Positions 50,312-59,196 are shown, counted from the first letter of the stretch. The stretch is 64,000 nt of DNA from Actinomycetospora corticicola (GCF_013409505.1 NZ_JACCBN010000001.1:6076001-6140000); one strand, 5' to 3'. Made by a program: numbers and translations. Notes: generated by a model not told the origin, from the letters alone.

Positions 50312-51462
50312 GGACCCAGTGGTACCCCTGGATCCGGTCGCCGTCGCTGTGACGTGTCTGTGAGCTGTGGCATGACCACCCGAAGGACGTCCTCGATCCC
50401 GACGGCGAGCAGGGCCGGGTCGGGATCGTCGGCGAACCGCTCGCCGCGTCGCACGGTCGGGTCGGTCAGCGTCACGTGCCGCTCCTCGCCCGCGGGCGGG
50501 CCCCACTGCGCGGGGCCGACCGGGCCGAACAGGGTCACCGACGGCGTGCCATAGGCCGTCGCGACGTGCGCGATGCCGGTGTCGCCGGCGACCACCACCC
50601 GGGCGTGCGCCACGAGGCGGCAGAGCTCGCCGACCGAGGTCCGCCCCGCAAGGTCACGGCCTCCGACGGCGCCGGTCAGGGCCGCCTCGTCCGGCCCGCC
50701 GGTCACCACCACCTCGTGGCCCGCGGCCGCCACCGCCTCCGCCACGGCGGCGAACCGCTCCACCGGCCACCGTTTCGCGCCGAAGGCCGCGCCGGGGTGG
50801 ATCACCACCGCGCCCGTCCCGACGGCGGGTGGGGGCGGCTCGGGCAGGCGCAGGTCATCTGCGGCGGCGGCCGCCTCGTCGGCGGTGACCAGCCCGCAGG
50901 CGGCGAGCAGGTCGCACCAGCGGCGGCGTTCGGGGCGCGTCGGGTCGTCGGTCCACGGCGGGCCGTCCCAGCCCGGGGCGGCGTGCCCGATCCGGACGGC
51001 GGGCCGGTCCCCGGCCAGCGCGTCGAGCCGCGCGTGGCTCTGCGGGCCGGCGCCGTGGAGGTTCACGAGCGTGAGTGACGATGGCGCGCTGCTCCCACTG
51101 GACGGGTGCAGCGGGACATCGTCGGTCGGGCATTCCGCGTCGGGCCCGCCCGTCGATGGCCGATCCGTGTCACTGGACGCGTCAACGGGGCCACTCACGC
51201 GCGCGGCCGGCGCCGACCCGCCGCCCGTCGATGGCCGATCCGTGTCACCGGACGCGTCAACGGAGCCACTCGCGCGGGCGGCCGGCGCCGACCCGCCGTC
51301 GGGAAGAGCAGGAAGGACCGGGAAGCCGGGCACGTCCCGCACCCACGCCGGCCCGTGGAGCACGAACCGGTGCCCGGGCAGGGCCCGGCGCAGCAGTCGT
51401 AGGGCGGGCACGGCAACCAGGAGGTCACCGAGCCCGAGGTCCCGCAGGACGTGAACCGTCAG
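50308..51462 (-). CDS. GT9-type glycosyltransferase with a CTG start and an internal tandem repeat
   Basis: About 384 residues, heptosyltransferase-like (ADP-heptose/LPS GT9). The N-terminus LTVHVLRDLGLGDLLVAVPA belongs to the family but has no ATG, GTG or TTG before it; the only candidate is CTG 51462, which overlaps the SigF stop in CTGA, like the other overlaps of this operon. GTG 51411 would remove the N-terminal strand. The donor domain reads VVIHPGAAFGAKRWP and VVAGDTGIAHVATAYGTPSV. Residues near 56-105 contain two copies of a 25-residue unit not expected in the family. Confidence 0.82.
   Translation of the reverse strand: MTVHVLRDLGLGDLLVAVPALRLLRRALPGHRFVLHGPAWVRDVPGFPVLPALPDGGSAPAARASGSVDASGDTDRPSTGGGSAPAARVSGPVDASSDTDRPSTGGPDAECPTDDVPLHPSSGSSAPSSLTLVNLHGAGPQSHARLDALAGDRPAVRIGHAAPGWDGPPWTDDPTRPERRRWCDLLAACGLVTADEAAAAADDLRLPEPPPPAVGTGAVVIHPGAAFGAKRWPVERFAAVAEAVAAAGHEVVVTGGPDEAALTGAVGGRDLAGRTSVGELCRLVAHARVVVAGDTGIAHVATAYGTPSVTLFGPVGPAQWGPPAGEERHVTLTDPTVRRGERFADDPDPALLAVGIEDVLRVVMPQLTDTSQRRRPDPGVPLGP
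51146..51295 (-). repeat. Two tandem 75-bp units inside the GT9 gene
   Basis: Units 51146-51220 and 51221-51295 differ at only a few bases. 75 bases is 25 codons, so the frame is kept; the peptide unit reads GSAPAARxSGxVDASxDTDR then PSTG. A third partial copy lies in the gap at 48246. The insertion sits between the N-terminal strand and the rest of the GT9 domain, where a loop can tolerate it. Confidence 0.88.
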
Positions 51463-52334
51463 CGGGCGTTCTCCCCGAGCCCCTCGCGCAGCTGCATGAG
51501 GGTGCGCGCCAGCAGGCGGGACACGTGCATCTGGGAGATCCCGACCTCGGTCGCGATCTGCGACTGGGTCATGTTCTTGAAGAACCGCAGCATGATGATC
51601 GTGCGCTCACGCTGGGGGAGCGCGGCCAGCAGCGGGGCGAGCGACTGCTGGTACTCGACCTTCTCCAGCGCCCGGTCGGCCTCGCCGAGGAGGTCGGAGA
51701 CGGTGCCCGAGTCGGGGTCGTCGACGAGCATCTCGTCCAGCGAACCCGACCGGTAGGCGTTGGACGCCTCGAGCGCCTCGAGCACGTCCTCCTTCGGCAG
51801 GCTCAGGTGCTCGGCGAGCTCCGCCGCCGTCGGCGCCCGGCCGAGCGACTGGGACATCTGGCCCATCGCCGCCGAGAGCGTGACGTTGAGGTCCTTGAGC
51901 CGGCGCGGAACGCGCATCGACCAGGCCTGGTCGCGGAAGTGCCGCCGCACCTCGCCGGTGATCGTGGGCACCGCGTAGGAGAGGAAGTCGGTGCCGCGCT
52001 CCGGGTCGTACCGGTCGACGGCGTTGATGAGCCCGAGCGTGGCGACCTGCTCGAGGTCCTCCTCGGGCTCCCCGCGGCGGGAGAAGCGGCGGGCGATGTG
52101 CTGGGCCACGGGCAGGTGGCCGCGCACCAGTTCGTCGCGCAGCCGCAGCCGGGCGGGCGAGCCCTTCTCCAGCGCGGCGTGCTCGGCGAGCTTCGGCATC
52201 AGGTGGTCGTACTCGCCGCGGGAACCCTTGCGTCGCTCCGGGCGCTCGGACGGCCCGGTCGCGGTGTCGGTCGCGGTGTCGGTCGCCGCGGCGGTGTCGG
52301 CCGCCGGGGCCGTCCCGGTCTCGCTCGCCGTCAC
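51459..52334 (-). CDS. sigF: SigF/SigB-family general stress sigma factor
   Basis: A 291-residue group 3 sigma factor. Region 2 includes EPEEDLEQVATLGLINAVDR and DFLSYAVPTITGEVRRHFRD, then WSMRVPRRLKDLN. Region 3 follows (APTAAELAEHLSLPKEDVLE), and region 4 ends with QSQIATEVGISQMHVSRLLA. This is the SigF pattern. GTG 52334 overlaps the stop of the anti-sigma gene in GTGA. It is probably released from that protein by STAS antagonists. A consensus SigF promoter lies upstream of the operon, so it likely activates itself. Confidence 0.94.
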   Translation of the reverse strand: MTASETGTAPAADTAAATDTATDTATGPSERPERRKGSRGEYDHLMPKLAEHAALEKGSPARLRLRDELVRGHLPVAQHIARRFSRRGEPEEDLEQVATLGLINAVDRYDPERGTDFLSYAVPTITGEVRRHFRDQAWSMRVPRRLKDLNVTLSAAMGQMSQSLGRAPTAAELAEHLSLPKEDVLEALEASNAYRSGSLDEMLVDDPDSGTVSDLLGEADRALEKVEYQQSLAPLLAALPQRERTIIMLRFFKNMTQSQIATEVGISQMHVSRLLARTLMQLREGLGENAR

Positions 52335-52798
52335 GAAAGCACGGTCCCGAGGCTGGGGACGGAGAGACGCAGCGTGAGGCGGAACGGATCGGAGTCCCGG
52401 TCGCCGGTCGCGGAGAGCATCCGGACATCGTCGGCCAGCGTGGTGAGGACCCGCCAGCCGAAGGAGTCGGTGGGCAGCCGCTCCGGGCCGAACGTCGAGA
52501 CCGAGGCGGTCACCGTGATGCGCTCCTCGTGGAGGATGAACGTGCAGGTCAACTTCGTGTCCGGCCGGGCCAGGGAGACCAGGCTGGAACAGGCCTCGTC
52601 GACGGCCATCCGGAGGTCCGCCACAGCATCGAGCGTGAACTCGGCGCGCGCCGCCAGATCGGCCGCAACCGTGCGCAGCGTCACCACCGCCCGCGGCGTG
52701 GCGGGTACGCGCACCTCGACGTCCTCGGGGGGCTCGCTCCCGTCGAGCGGGTACGGATCGGGCCGCGCCACGAGCACCTCCTCGTCCCTGACCGGCAC
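52331..52798 (-). CDS. Anti-sigma factor of SigF, RsbW/UsfX type
   Basis: A 155-residue GHKL-fold protein. The N-box-like segment is LRMAVDEACSSLVSLA; the rest (FILHEERITVTASVS ... SFGWRVLTTLADDVRML) keeps the fold but the ATP-lid glycines are reduced, as in UsfX of mycobacteria. Gene order anti-sigma then SigF with a 4-base overlap is the classical arrangement. It would hold SigF inactive in unstressed cells. Confidence 0.88.
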   Translation of the reverse strand: MPVRDEEVLVARPDPYPLDGSEPPEDVEVRVPATPRAVVTLRTVAADLAARAEFTLDAVADLRMAVDEACSSLVSLARPDTKLTCTFILHEERITVTASVSTFGPERLPTDSFGWRVLTTLADDVRMLSATGDRDSDPFRLTLRLSVPSLGTVLS

Positions 52799-52886
52799 GT
52801 CGGTCCCCGGTGCTCCGCGGGGGTCCGGCGGAGCTCACGGCCCCGCGGCGTGGGCCACACACCCCGCCATCTCGGTCGCGGGTCGT

Positions 52887-52912
52887 GTACCCGGGGCCTC
52901 CTCCCACAAACC
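52887..52912 (-). promoter_or_regulatory. Consensus SigF-type promoter
   Basis: On the minus strand GGTTT (52912-52908) is followed after exactly 15 bases by GGGTAC (52892-52887). This equals the mycobacterial SigF consensus GGTTT-N15-17-GGGTA. Transcription would start near 52880 and run into the anti-sigma gene at 52798, so the operon is probably autoregulated. Confidence 0.78.
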
Positions 52913-52958
52913 GGGCGACGCCCTGCACGGTCGTGTCCGGCGTGGTCTGCTCCCGGAC

Positions 52959-53477
52959 GTGGCAGAGGTCCGAGCCGTCCTGTTCGACCGCGACGGCACC
53001 CTCGTGCACGACGTGCCCTACAACGGCGATCCGGCGCTCGTCGCCCCCGTCGACACCGCCCGCCCCGCCCTCGACCGGCTGCGCGCCGCGGGGCTCGGGA
53101 CCGGCGTGGTCAGCAACCAGTCGGGCATCGCCCGGGGCGTGCTCACCCCCGCGCAGGTCGACGCGGTGAACGCCCGCGTGGAGGAGCTGCTCGGGCCGAT
53201 CGGCGTCTGGGCCTGGTGCCCGCACGGTCCCGACGACGGGTGCGCCTGCCGCAAGCCCGCGCCCGGGCTCGTCCTCGACGCCGCCCACCGGCTCGGGGTC
53301 GCGCCCGAGGAGTGCGCGGTGATCGGCGACATCGCCGCGGACGTCGGGGCGGCGGCCGCGGCCGGCGCCCGGTCGGTGCTGGTCCCGACCCCCGTCACCC
53401 GGCGCGAGGAGGTCGAGGCCGCCCCGCTCGTGGCCCGCGACCTGCTGCACGCTCTCGACCTGCTCGGGTGCCCGTGA
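52959..53477 (+). CDS. gmhB: D,D-heptose 1,7-bisphosphate 7-phosphatase (GmhB-like HAD)
   Basis: A 172-residue HAD-IIIA phosphatase. The catalytic DxD is FDRDGTLV near residue 12, motif II is VVSNQSGIARG, and motif IV is VIGDIAADVGAAAAAG. The zinc-binding loop typical of GmhB is CPHGPDDGCACRKPAPG. It would remove phosphate from heptose 1,7-bisphosphate in ADP-heptose synthesis. GTG 52959 is the only start close to the domain. It is divergent from the SigF operon and coupled by GTGA to the following GT9 gene. Confidence 0.88.
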   Translation: MAEVRAVLFDRDGTLVHDVPYNGDPALVAPVDTARPALDRLRAAGLGTGVVSNQSGIARGVLTPAQVDAVNARVEELLGPIGVWAWCPHGPDDGCACRKPAPGLVLDAAHRLGVAPEECAVIGDIAADVGAAAAAGARSVLVPTPVTRREEVEAAPLVARDLLHALDLLGCP

Positions 53478-54520
53478 GGGTCCTCGTCGTGCGGCTCGAC
53501 TCCGACGGCGACGTCCTGCTCACCGGTCCTGCGATCCGGGCCGTCGCCGCGAGGGCCGACTCCGTCGTGGCCGTCGTCGGGCCCAAGGGACGGCAGGCGG
53601 CGGAGCTGCTCCCCGGCGTCGACGAGGTGGTGGTCTGGCACTGCGGCTGGGTCGACGGCGACGCCCCGCCGGTGACGCCGGAGTCGGTCGCGGAGACGGT
53701 CGCGCGGCTGGCCGCCCTGCAGGCCGACGAGGCGGTCGTCTTCACGTCGTTCCACCAGTCGCCGCTGCCCACCGCGCTCGTGCTGCGGATGGCCGGCGTG
53801 CCGCGGATCGCCGCCGCCTCGGTCGACTACCCGGGCGGCCTGCTCGACGTCCGCCTGCGCCCGGGCGACCCCGCGCTCGACCCGACCACCGACCTCGATG
53901 ACGACCTCCCCGAGCCCGAACGGGCCCTCGCCATCGCGGCGCGCGCCGGCTTCCCCGTTCCGGACGACGGATCGATGCGGGTCCGCGAGCCGGGCGTGTC
54001 CCCGGTGACGGGGCGCTACGTCGTGCTGCACCCGGGCGCGTCCGTGCCCGCCCGCGCGTGGCCGGCCTCCCGGTGCGCCGAGGCCGTGACGGCGTTGACG
54101 GCGGCCGGGTGGCGGGTGGTGGTCACCGGCTCGCCGGGGGAGTCCGCACTCACGGCCGAGGTCGCGGGGACCGACGGGACCGACCTCGGCGGGGCGACCA
54201 CGTTCACCCAACTGGCTGCCGTCCTGCGCGACGCCGCGGCCGTCGTCGTCGGGAACACCGGGCCCGCCCACCTGGCCGCCGCGGTCGGGACGCCGGTGGT
54301 GTCGCTGTTCGCCCCCGTGGTCCCGGCGCGCCGGTGGGCGCCCTACGGCGTGTCGCACGTCCTGCTGGGCGACCAGGACGCCTCGTGCCGGGGCACCCGG
54401 GCCCGGATCTGCCCCGTCCCGGGGCACCCCTGCCTGGCCTCGGTGGGCGCCGATGACGTGGTGCGAGCGGTGAACTCGCTGGTCAGGGGTAGTTGCCCTG
54501 CCAGCGGTCACGGGGAGTAG
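53474..54520 (+). CDS. GT9-family glycosyltransferase (heptosyltransferase-like)
   Basis: A 348-residue GT9 protein. The N-terminal strand-helix is VRVLVVRLDSDGDVLLTGPA, and the donor domain has YVVLHPGASVPARAWP and VVVGNTGPAHLAAAVGTPVV, the family's nucleotide-sugar site, followed by a Cys-rich tail (CRGTRARICPVPGHPC). GTG 53474 overlaps the stop of gmhB. It probably transfers heptose made by this cluster to a surface glycan. Confidence 0.9.
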   Translation: MRVLVVRLDSDGDVLLTGPAIRAVAARADSVVAVVGPKGRQAAELLPGVDEVVVWHCGWVDGDAPPVTPESVAETVARLAALQADEAVVFTSFHQSPLPTALVLRMAGVPRIAAASVDYPGGLLDVRLRPGDPALDPTTDLDDDLPEPERALAIAARAGFPVPDDGSMRVREPGVSPVTGRYVVLHPGASVPARAWPASRCAEAVTALTAAGWRVVVTGSPGESALTAEVAGTDGTDLGGATTFTQLAAVLRDAAAVVVGNTGPAHLAAAVGTPVVSLFAPVVPARRWAPYGVSHVLLGDQDASCRGTRARICPVPGHPCLASVGADDVVRAVNSLVRGSCPASGHGE

Positions 54521-54571
54521 TAGTTTCCGGCTCGGCGTTTACCACGTCGAAGCCGAAGGGATTCCTCGCCA

Positions 54572-55612
54572 GTGACCTCCACCCCGACCACGCCGCCGTC
54601 GCTGACGGTCCTGCACTGGCACGTGCACGGCTCGTGGTCCACCGCCTTCGTCCAGGGACGGCACCGCTACCTGGTGCCGACCCTGCCCGAGCGCGGACCC
54701 TGGGGTGGAGGCCGTCCGGCCGCGTGGACCTGGCCCGATGCCGCCGTCGAGTGCTCCCCGGCCGAGCTGGCCGCCCGCGCCGACGAGATCGACGTGGTCG
54801 TGCTGCAGCGTCCCGAGGAGATCGACCTGGTCGCGCGGTGGACCGGTCGGACGCCGGGTGTCGATCTCCCGGCGGTGTGGCTGGAGCACAACACGCCGCG
54901 CGGCGACGCCCCGGCCACCCGGCACATCGTCGCGGAGCGTGACGACATCCCGGTGGTCCACGTGACGCACTTCAACGCGCTCATGTGGGACTGCGGGCGG
55001 GCCCCGACCCGGGTCGTCGAGCACGGGGTCATCGATCCCGGCCACCACTACACCGGCGAGCTCGACCGGGCCGCCGTGGTGGTCAACGAGCCGGTGCGCC
55101 GGCACCGGGTGACCGGCACGGACCTCCTCGCGGGGTTCGCCGACACCGTCGGCCTGGACGTCTTCGGCATCAACTCCGAGCGGCTGCCCGAGGCGGTGCA
55201 CCACCCGGACATCGCGGTGATCGGGGACCTGCCCCAGCACCGGATGCACGCCGAGCTGGCCCGCCGCCGCGTCTACCTCCACCCCATCCGGTGGACCTCC
55301 CTCGGCCTCGCCCTCATCGAGGCCATGATGCTGGGGCTGCCCGTCGTCGGGCTGGCCACCGCCGAAGCCGCCGTGTCCGTCCCGTCCGACGCCGGTGTCG
55401 TGGCGACCGACCTCTCCGTCCTGCACGACGCCCTGCGCGCCTACCGCGCCGACCCCGATCTCGCCCGCGCCCACGGCACGCGGGCCCGCGAGATCGCGAC
55501 CACACGGTTCTCCGTGGACCGGTTCCTCGCCGACTGGGACGACGTGCTCCGTGACGCCGTCGCCCTGGCGCACCCCACCCGTAGCGGACTCGACGCCGCG
55601 GTCCCGCTGTAA
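54572..55612 (+). CDS. Glycosyltransferase, GT4-like
   Basis: A 346-residue protein of GT-B type. The C-terminal half has the GT4 donor-site layout: YLHPIRWTSLGLALIEAMML then GLPVVGLATAEA. The N-terminal half (VLHWHVHGSWSTAFVQGRHR, EIDVVVLQRPEEIDLVARWT) resembles transferases that act on polysaccharide chains. GTG 54572 starts the frame. Acceptor and donor unknown. Confidence 0.87.
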   Translation: MTSTPTTPPSLTVLHWHVHGSWSTAFVQGRHRYLVPTLPERGPWGGGRPAAWTWPDAAVECSPAELAARADEIDVVVLQRPEEIDLVARWTGRTPGVDLPAVWLEHNTPRGDAPATRHIVAERDDIPVVHVTHFNALMWDCGRAPTRVVEHGVIDPGHHYTGELDRAAVVVNEPVRRHRVTGTDLLAGFADTVGLDVFGINSERLPEAVHHPDIAVIGDLPQHRMHAELARRRVYLHPIRWTSLGLALIEAMMLGLPVVGLATAEAAVSVPSDAGVVATDLSVLHDALRAYRADPDLARAHGTRAREIATTRFSVDRFLADWDDVLRDAVALAHPTRSGLDAAVPL

Positions 55613-55787
55613 CCCGACGGTCGGGCCGACGCCGGTCCGACCCCGACCCGGCACCACCTCCACGCGGTCACCGACCTGAGCCCACGGTCGCGGACCGACC
55701 TCCCTCGATCGTCGTGCGCGCCTGCGCCCACCCCGCCCGGGACCGGGCGGTGTCGTGCCGTCCCCGCGCACCCAGGAGGACTTCGCC

Positions 55788-57059
55788 ATGCGGATCGCCA
55801 TGGTCTCCGAGCACGCGAGCCCGCTCGCCGTGCGCCCCGACGGACCCGGGACCGGCCACGGCCGGCTCGGCAGCGTCGACGCCGGCGGACAGAACGTCCA
55901 CGTGCACGCCCTCGCCGAGGCGCTGGCGCGCGTCGGCCACGAGGTCGTCGTGCACACCAGACGCACCGACCCCCACACCCCGGACCAGGTGCGCCTGCCG
56001 TCCGGGGTGGTGGTCGACCACGTGTCGGCCGGTCCCGCGGTCGAGCTGCGCAAGGACGACCTGCTCGAGCACATGGACGCCTTCGCCGCGGTCCTCCGAC
56101 GACGGTGGAGCCGGTGGCGGCCCGACGTCGCGCACGCGCACTTCTGGATGTCCGGTCTGGCCGCCCTCGACGCCGGCCGCGCCCTCGGGGTGCCGGTGCT
56201 GCAGACCTTCCACGCCCTCGGGTCGGTGAAGCGCCGCCACCAGGGCGCCGCCGACACCAGCCCGCCGTCGCGGGTCGCGCTCGAGTCCGACCTCGGCGCC
56301 CAGGTCGACCGCGTGATCGCCACGTGCGCCGACGAGGTCCGGGAGCTCGCCGCCCTGGGGATCCCGGTCACGAACGTCGACGTCGTCCCCTGCGGGGTCG
56401 ACGTCCGGCGCTTCGATCCCGACGACACGGCCCGGCGCCCCGGGCCGCCGCGGGTGCTCACGGTGTCCCGCCTCGTGCCCCGCAAGGGCGTGGACACCGC
56501 GATCCGGGCGCTGGCCCGGGTCGGCGGGGACGCCGAGCTCGTCGTCGCCGGCGGCCCCGAGGGCGCGGAGCTCGCCGGTGACCCCGAGGTCGTGCGGCTG
56601 CAGACGCTCGCCGCCGCCGAGGGGGTCGCCGACCGGGTCCGCTTCGTCGGCAGGGTCGGCCCCGCCGACGTGCCCGCGCTGATGCGGGACGCCGACGTCG
56701 TCGTCCAGCTGCCCACCTACGAGCCGTTCGGGCTCGTGCCGCTCGAGGCGATGGCCAGCGGCCGGCCCGTGGTGGCGGCCCAGGTCGGAGGCCTCGCGGA
56801 CACGGTCGTCGACGGCGTCACCGGCCTGCACGTGCCGCCCGGGGACCCGGACGCCGCCGCGCGGGCGATCACCTCGCTGCTCGCCGACCCCGCCGCGCGG
56901 GCCCGTCTCGGGCGTGCCGGCCGGTCGCGGGTGCTGGAGCACTACGCCTGGGACCGCGTGGCCGCCGCCACCGTCGCCGTGTACCGCGACGTGCTCGACG
57001 CCCTCGCGCCGGGAGTCGCCGAGCCCGCCGTCGCCGACCTGACGGGAGTGCGCTCGTGA
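55788..57059 (+). CDS. Glycosyltransferase family 4
   Basis: A 423-residue GT4 enzyme. N-terminal MRIAMVSEHASPLA and GGQNVHVHALAEALARVGHE form the acceptor domain start, and the donor domain reads VLTVSRLVPRKGVDTAIRAL, with the EX7E motif in YEPFGLVPLEAMASGRPVVA. AGGAGG lies eight bases before ATG 55788. The stop overlaps gmhA. Related enzymes make mannosyl or GlcNAc-inositol linkages; the substrate here is not readable. Confidence 0.92.
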   Translation: MRIAMVSEHASPLAVRPDGPGTGHGRLGSVDAGGQNVHVHALAEALARVGHEVVVHTRRTDPHTPDQVRLPSGVVVDHVSAGPAVELRKDDLLEHMDAFAAVLRRRWSRWRPDVAHAHFWMSGLAALDAGRALGVPVLQTFHALGSVKRRHQGAADTSPPSRVALESDLGAQVDRVIATCADEVRELAALGIPVTNVDVVPCGVDVRRFDPDDTARRPGPPRVLTVSRLVPRKGVDTAIRALARVGGDAELVVAGGPEGAELAGDPEVVRLQTLAAAEGVADRVRFVGRVGPADVPALMRDADVVVQLPTYEPFGLVPLEAMASGRPVVAAQVGGLADTVVDGVTGLHVPPGDPDAAARAITSLLADPAARARLGRAGRSRVLEHYAWDRVAAATVAVYRDVLDALAPGVAEPAVADLTGVRS

Positions 57060-57679
57060 GCACCGTCCCCGCGATCCCACCCACCCGCACCACCGCCACG
57101 CCCGACCCGGAGCTCGTCGTCGGGAAGCACCTCGACGGCCTCGCCGCGACGCTGACCGCGGTCCGGTCCCACGCCCCCGTCTTCGCGGCGTGGGGCGCCG
57201 AGCTGGCCGCGCGGCTGTCCGCGGGCCGCCGGCTGCTCGCCGCCGGCAACGGGGGCAGCGCCGCCGAGGCGCAGCACCTCACCGCCGAGCTCGTCGGGCG
57301 CTACCGCGGCGAGCGCGAGCCCCTGTCGGCGCTCGCGCTGCACGCGGACACCTCGACGATCACCGCGCTCGGGAACGACTACGGGTTCGTGGAGATCTAC
57401 GCCCGCCAGGTCCGGGCCCACGGCCGCCCTGGCGACGTGCTGATCCTGCTGTCCACCAGCGGCCGCAGCGAGAACCTGCTCGCGGCCGCCGAGGTGGCGC
57501 GCGCGCTCGGCGTCACCGTCTGGTCGATCACGGGACCCGCCCCCAACCCGCTCGCGCAGGCCAGCGACGAGGCCATCTGCCTGCCCGGCGTCACGCCGTC
57601 GGTGCAGGAGGCGCACCTCGTCGCCGTGCACCTGCTCTGCGAGATGGTCGACTCGACGCTGGGGAGGTCGGTCGCATGA
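57056..57679 (+). CDS. gmhA: Phosphoheptose isomerase (GmhA-like SIS protein)
   Basis: A 207-residue SIS-domain protein. LLAAGNGGSAAEAQHLTAEL near residue 61 is the GmhA signature with the substrate-binding Asn and catalytic Glu/His positions, followed by LSTSGRSENLLAAAEVARAL and PSVQEAHLVAVHLLCEMVD. It converts sedoheptulose 7-phosphate to heptose 7-phosphate, the first step to ADP-heptose. GTG 57056 overlaps the preceding gene and the stop overlaps the first HldE-like gene. Confidence 0.92.
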   Translation: MSTVPAIPPTRTTATPDPELVVGKHLDGLAATLTAVRSHAPVFAAWGAELAARLSAGRRLLAAGNGGSAAEAQHLTAELVGRYRGEREPLSALALHADTSTITALGNDYGFVEIYARQVRAHGRPGDVLILLSTSGRSENLLAAAEVARALGVTVWSITGPAPNPLAQASDEAICLPGVTPSVQEAHLVAVHLLCEMVDSTLGRSVA

Positions 57680-59196
57680 GCCTCCCGCCCCTGGTCGTGC
57701 TCGGCGACGCGCTGCTCGACGTGGACGTCGACGGTGCCGCCACCCGTCTCTGCCCGGACGCCCCCGTGCCGGTCCTCGACGCCGACGCCGAACGTCCCCG
57801 CCCGGGTGGCGCCGCGCTCGCCGCGCTGCTCGCGGCCCTCGCCTCGCACCGGCCGGTCCGGCTCGTCGCCCCGCTGGGGGACGACGAGGGGTCGGCCCGG
57901 CTCCGCGAGCTGCTCGCGGGCACGGTGGAGGTGATCGGGCTCCCGACGACGGGCGAGGTGCCCCGCAAGACCCGCATGCTCGCCGGGGACCGGCCGCTGC
58001 TCCGACTCGACACCGGGGGCCTCGGGACGGGTCCCTGGGACCTCGACCCGGTCGCCGACGCCCTCGCCGACGCCGGGGCGGTGCTGGTCGCCGACTACGG
58101 GCGCGGCGTCACCGCCGACCCGGCCCTGCGGGAGCTGCTCACCGCGACCGCCCGTCGCCTGCCGCTCGTGTGGGACCCGCACCCGAAGGGCTCCGACCCC
58201 GTCCCGGGGGCGACGCTGGTCTCCCCGAACCTCGCCGAGGCGACCGGCCGTGCGCCGAGCCGTCACGGGTCGGGCGCCGCGGGGGCCGCCGAGACCGATG
58301 GAGGACGTCTCGACTGGCTCGGCCAGGCATCCCGCGCGGCTGCGGCCCTGCGCGAGGACTGGGCGGTCGAGGCCGTCGTCGTGACCGCCGGGGCGCACGG
58401 CGCCCTGCTGCGGTGCGCGGCCGGCAACGCCGTCGTCCCCGCGACCGCCGTCGCCGGCGGCGACCCCTGCGGTGCCGGCGACCGGTTCGCCGCCGCGGCC
58501 GCCCTGGCGCTGGCCGGCGGGGCCGCCCCCGACGAGGCCGTGTCCGCCGCCGTCACGGCCGCGGGCGCCTTCGTCGGCGGCGGGGGAGCGGGCGCCGTCC
58601 GGCTCACGGACGGCACGTGGACCCACCCCGCCTTCTCGCACGAGGGGAACCCCGGTGCCACGAGAGCGCTCGGATCCTCCCCTCACGACTCCCACCGTGA
58701 CGAGTTCCCGCTCGTCCCCGGCGACGCCGAGGCGGCCGTCGCCCTGGCCGACGCGACCCGTCGTCGGGGTGGCCGGGTGATCGCCACCGGCGGCTGCTTC
58801 GACCTCCTGCACGCCGGTCACGCGCGCACCCTCGCCGCGGCCCGGGCGCTCGGTGACGTGCTGATCGTCTGCCTGAACTCGGACGCGTCGGTGAGCCGGC
58901 TCAAGGGCCCGGCGCGCCCGATCGTCGGCCAGTCCGACCGCGCCGAACTGCTCGCGGCCCTGGCCTGCGTCGACGCCGTCGCGGTGTTCGACGAGGACGA
59001 CCCGCAGGCCCTCATCGCCCGCCTGCGACCCGACGTCTGGGTCAAGGGCGGCGACTACGCGGCGGACGACCTCCCCGAGGCACCGCTGGTCCGTTCCTGG
59101 GGCGGCGAGGTCGTGGCCGTCCCGTACCACGCCGGACGCTCGTCGACCCGACTCGTGTCCGCAGCTGCACTCTCGATCGAAGGAGCATCCCGATGA
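57676..59196 (+). CDS. hldE: HldE-type heptose kinase / adenylyltransferase, first copy
   Basis: A 506-residue bifunctional protein. Residues about 5-320 are a PfkB kinase with GGAALAALLAAL, NLAEATGRAPS and the catalytic GAGDRFAAAAALAL. Residues about 365-500 are a nucleotidyltransferase with GGCFDLLHAGHARTLA and SRLKGPARPIVGQSDRAELL. It would phosphorylate heptose 7-phosphate at C1 and later add AMP. ATG 57676 overlaps gmhA in ATGA. A second, less similar protein of the same architecture is encoded at 60478. Confidence 0.9.
   Translation: MSLPPLVVLGDALLDVDVDGAATRLCPDAPVPVLDADAERPRPGGAALAALLAALASHRPVRLVAPLGDDEGSARLRELLAGTVEVIGLPTTGEVPRKTRMLAGDRPLLRLDTGGLGTGPWDLDPVADALADAGAVLVADYGRGVTADPALRELLTATARRLPLVWDPHPKGSDPVPGATLVSPNLAEATGRAPSRHGSGAAGAAETDGGRLDWLGQASRAAAALREDWAVEAVVVTAGAHGALLRCAAGNAVVPATAVAGGDPCGAGDRFAAAAALALAGGAAPDEAVSAAVTAAGAFVGGGGAGAVRLTDGTWTHPAFSHEGNPGATRALGSSPHDSHRDEFPLVPGDAEAAVALADATRRRGGRVIATGGCFDLLHAGHARTLAAARALGDVLIVCLNSDASVSRLKGPARPIVGQSDRAELLAALACVDAVAVFDEDDPQALIARLRPDVWVKGGDYAADDLPEAPLVRSWGGEVVAVPYHAGRSSTRLVSAAALSIEGASR

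Noticed and set aside
51146-51295. Tandem repeat considered as a CRISPR array
   Set aside because: Two adjacent 75-bp units without spacers, in frame within a glycosyltransferase.
51075-53477. 800-codon plus-strand frame ending in GmhB
   Set aside because: Only the last 172 residues have family motifs and the upstream part is antisense to GT9, SigF and its anti-sigma gene. The GTG at 52959 was taken as the start.
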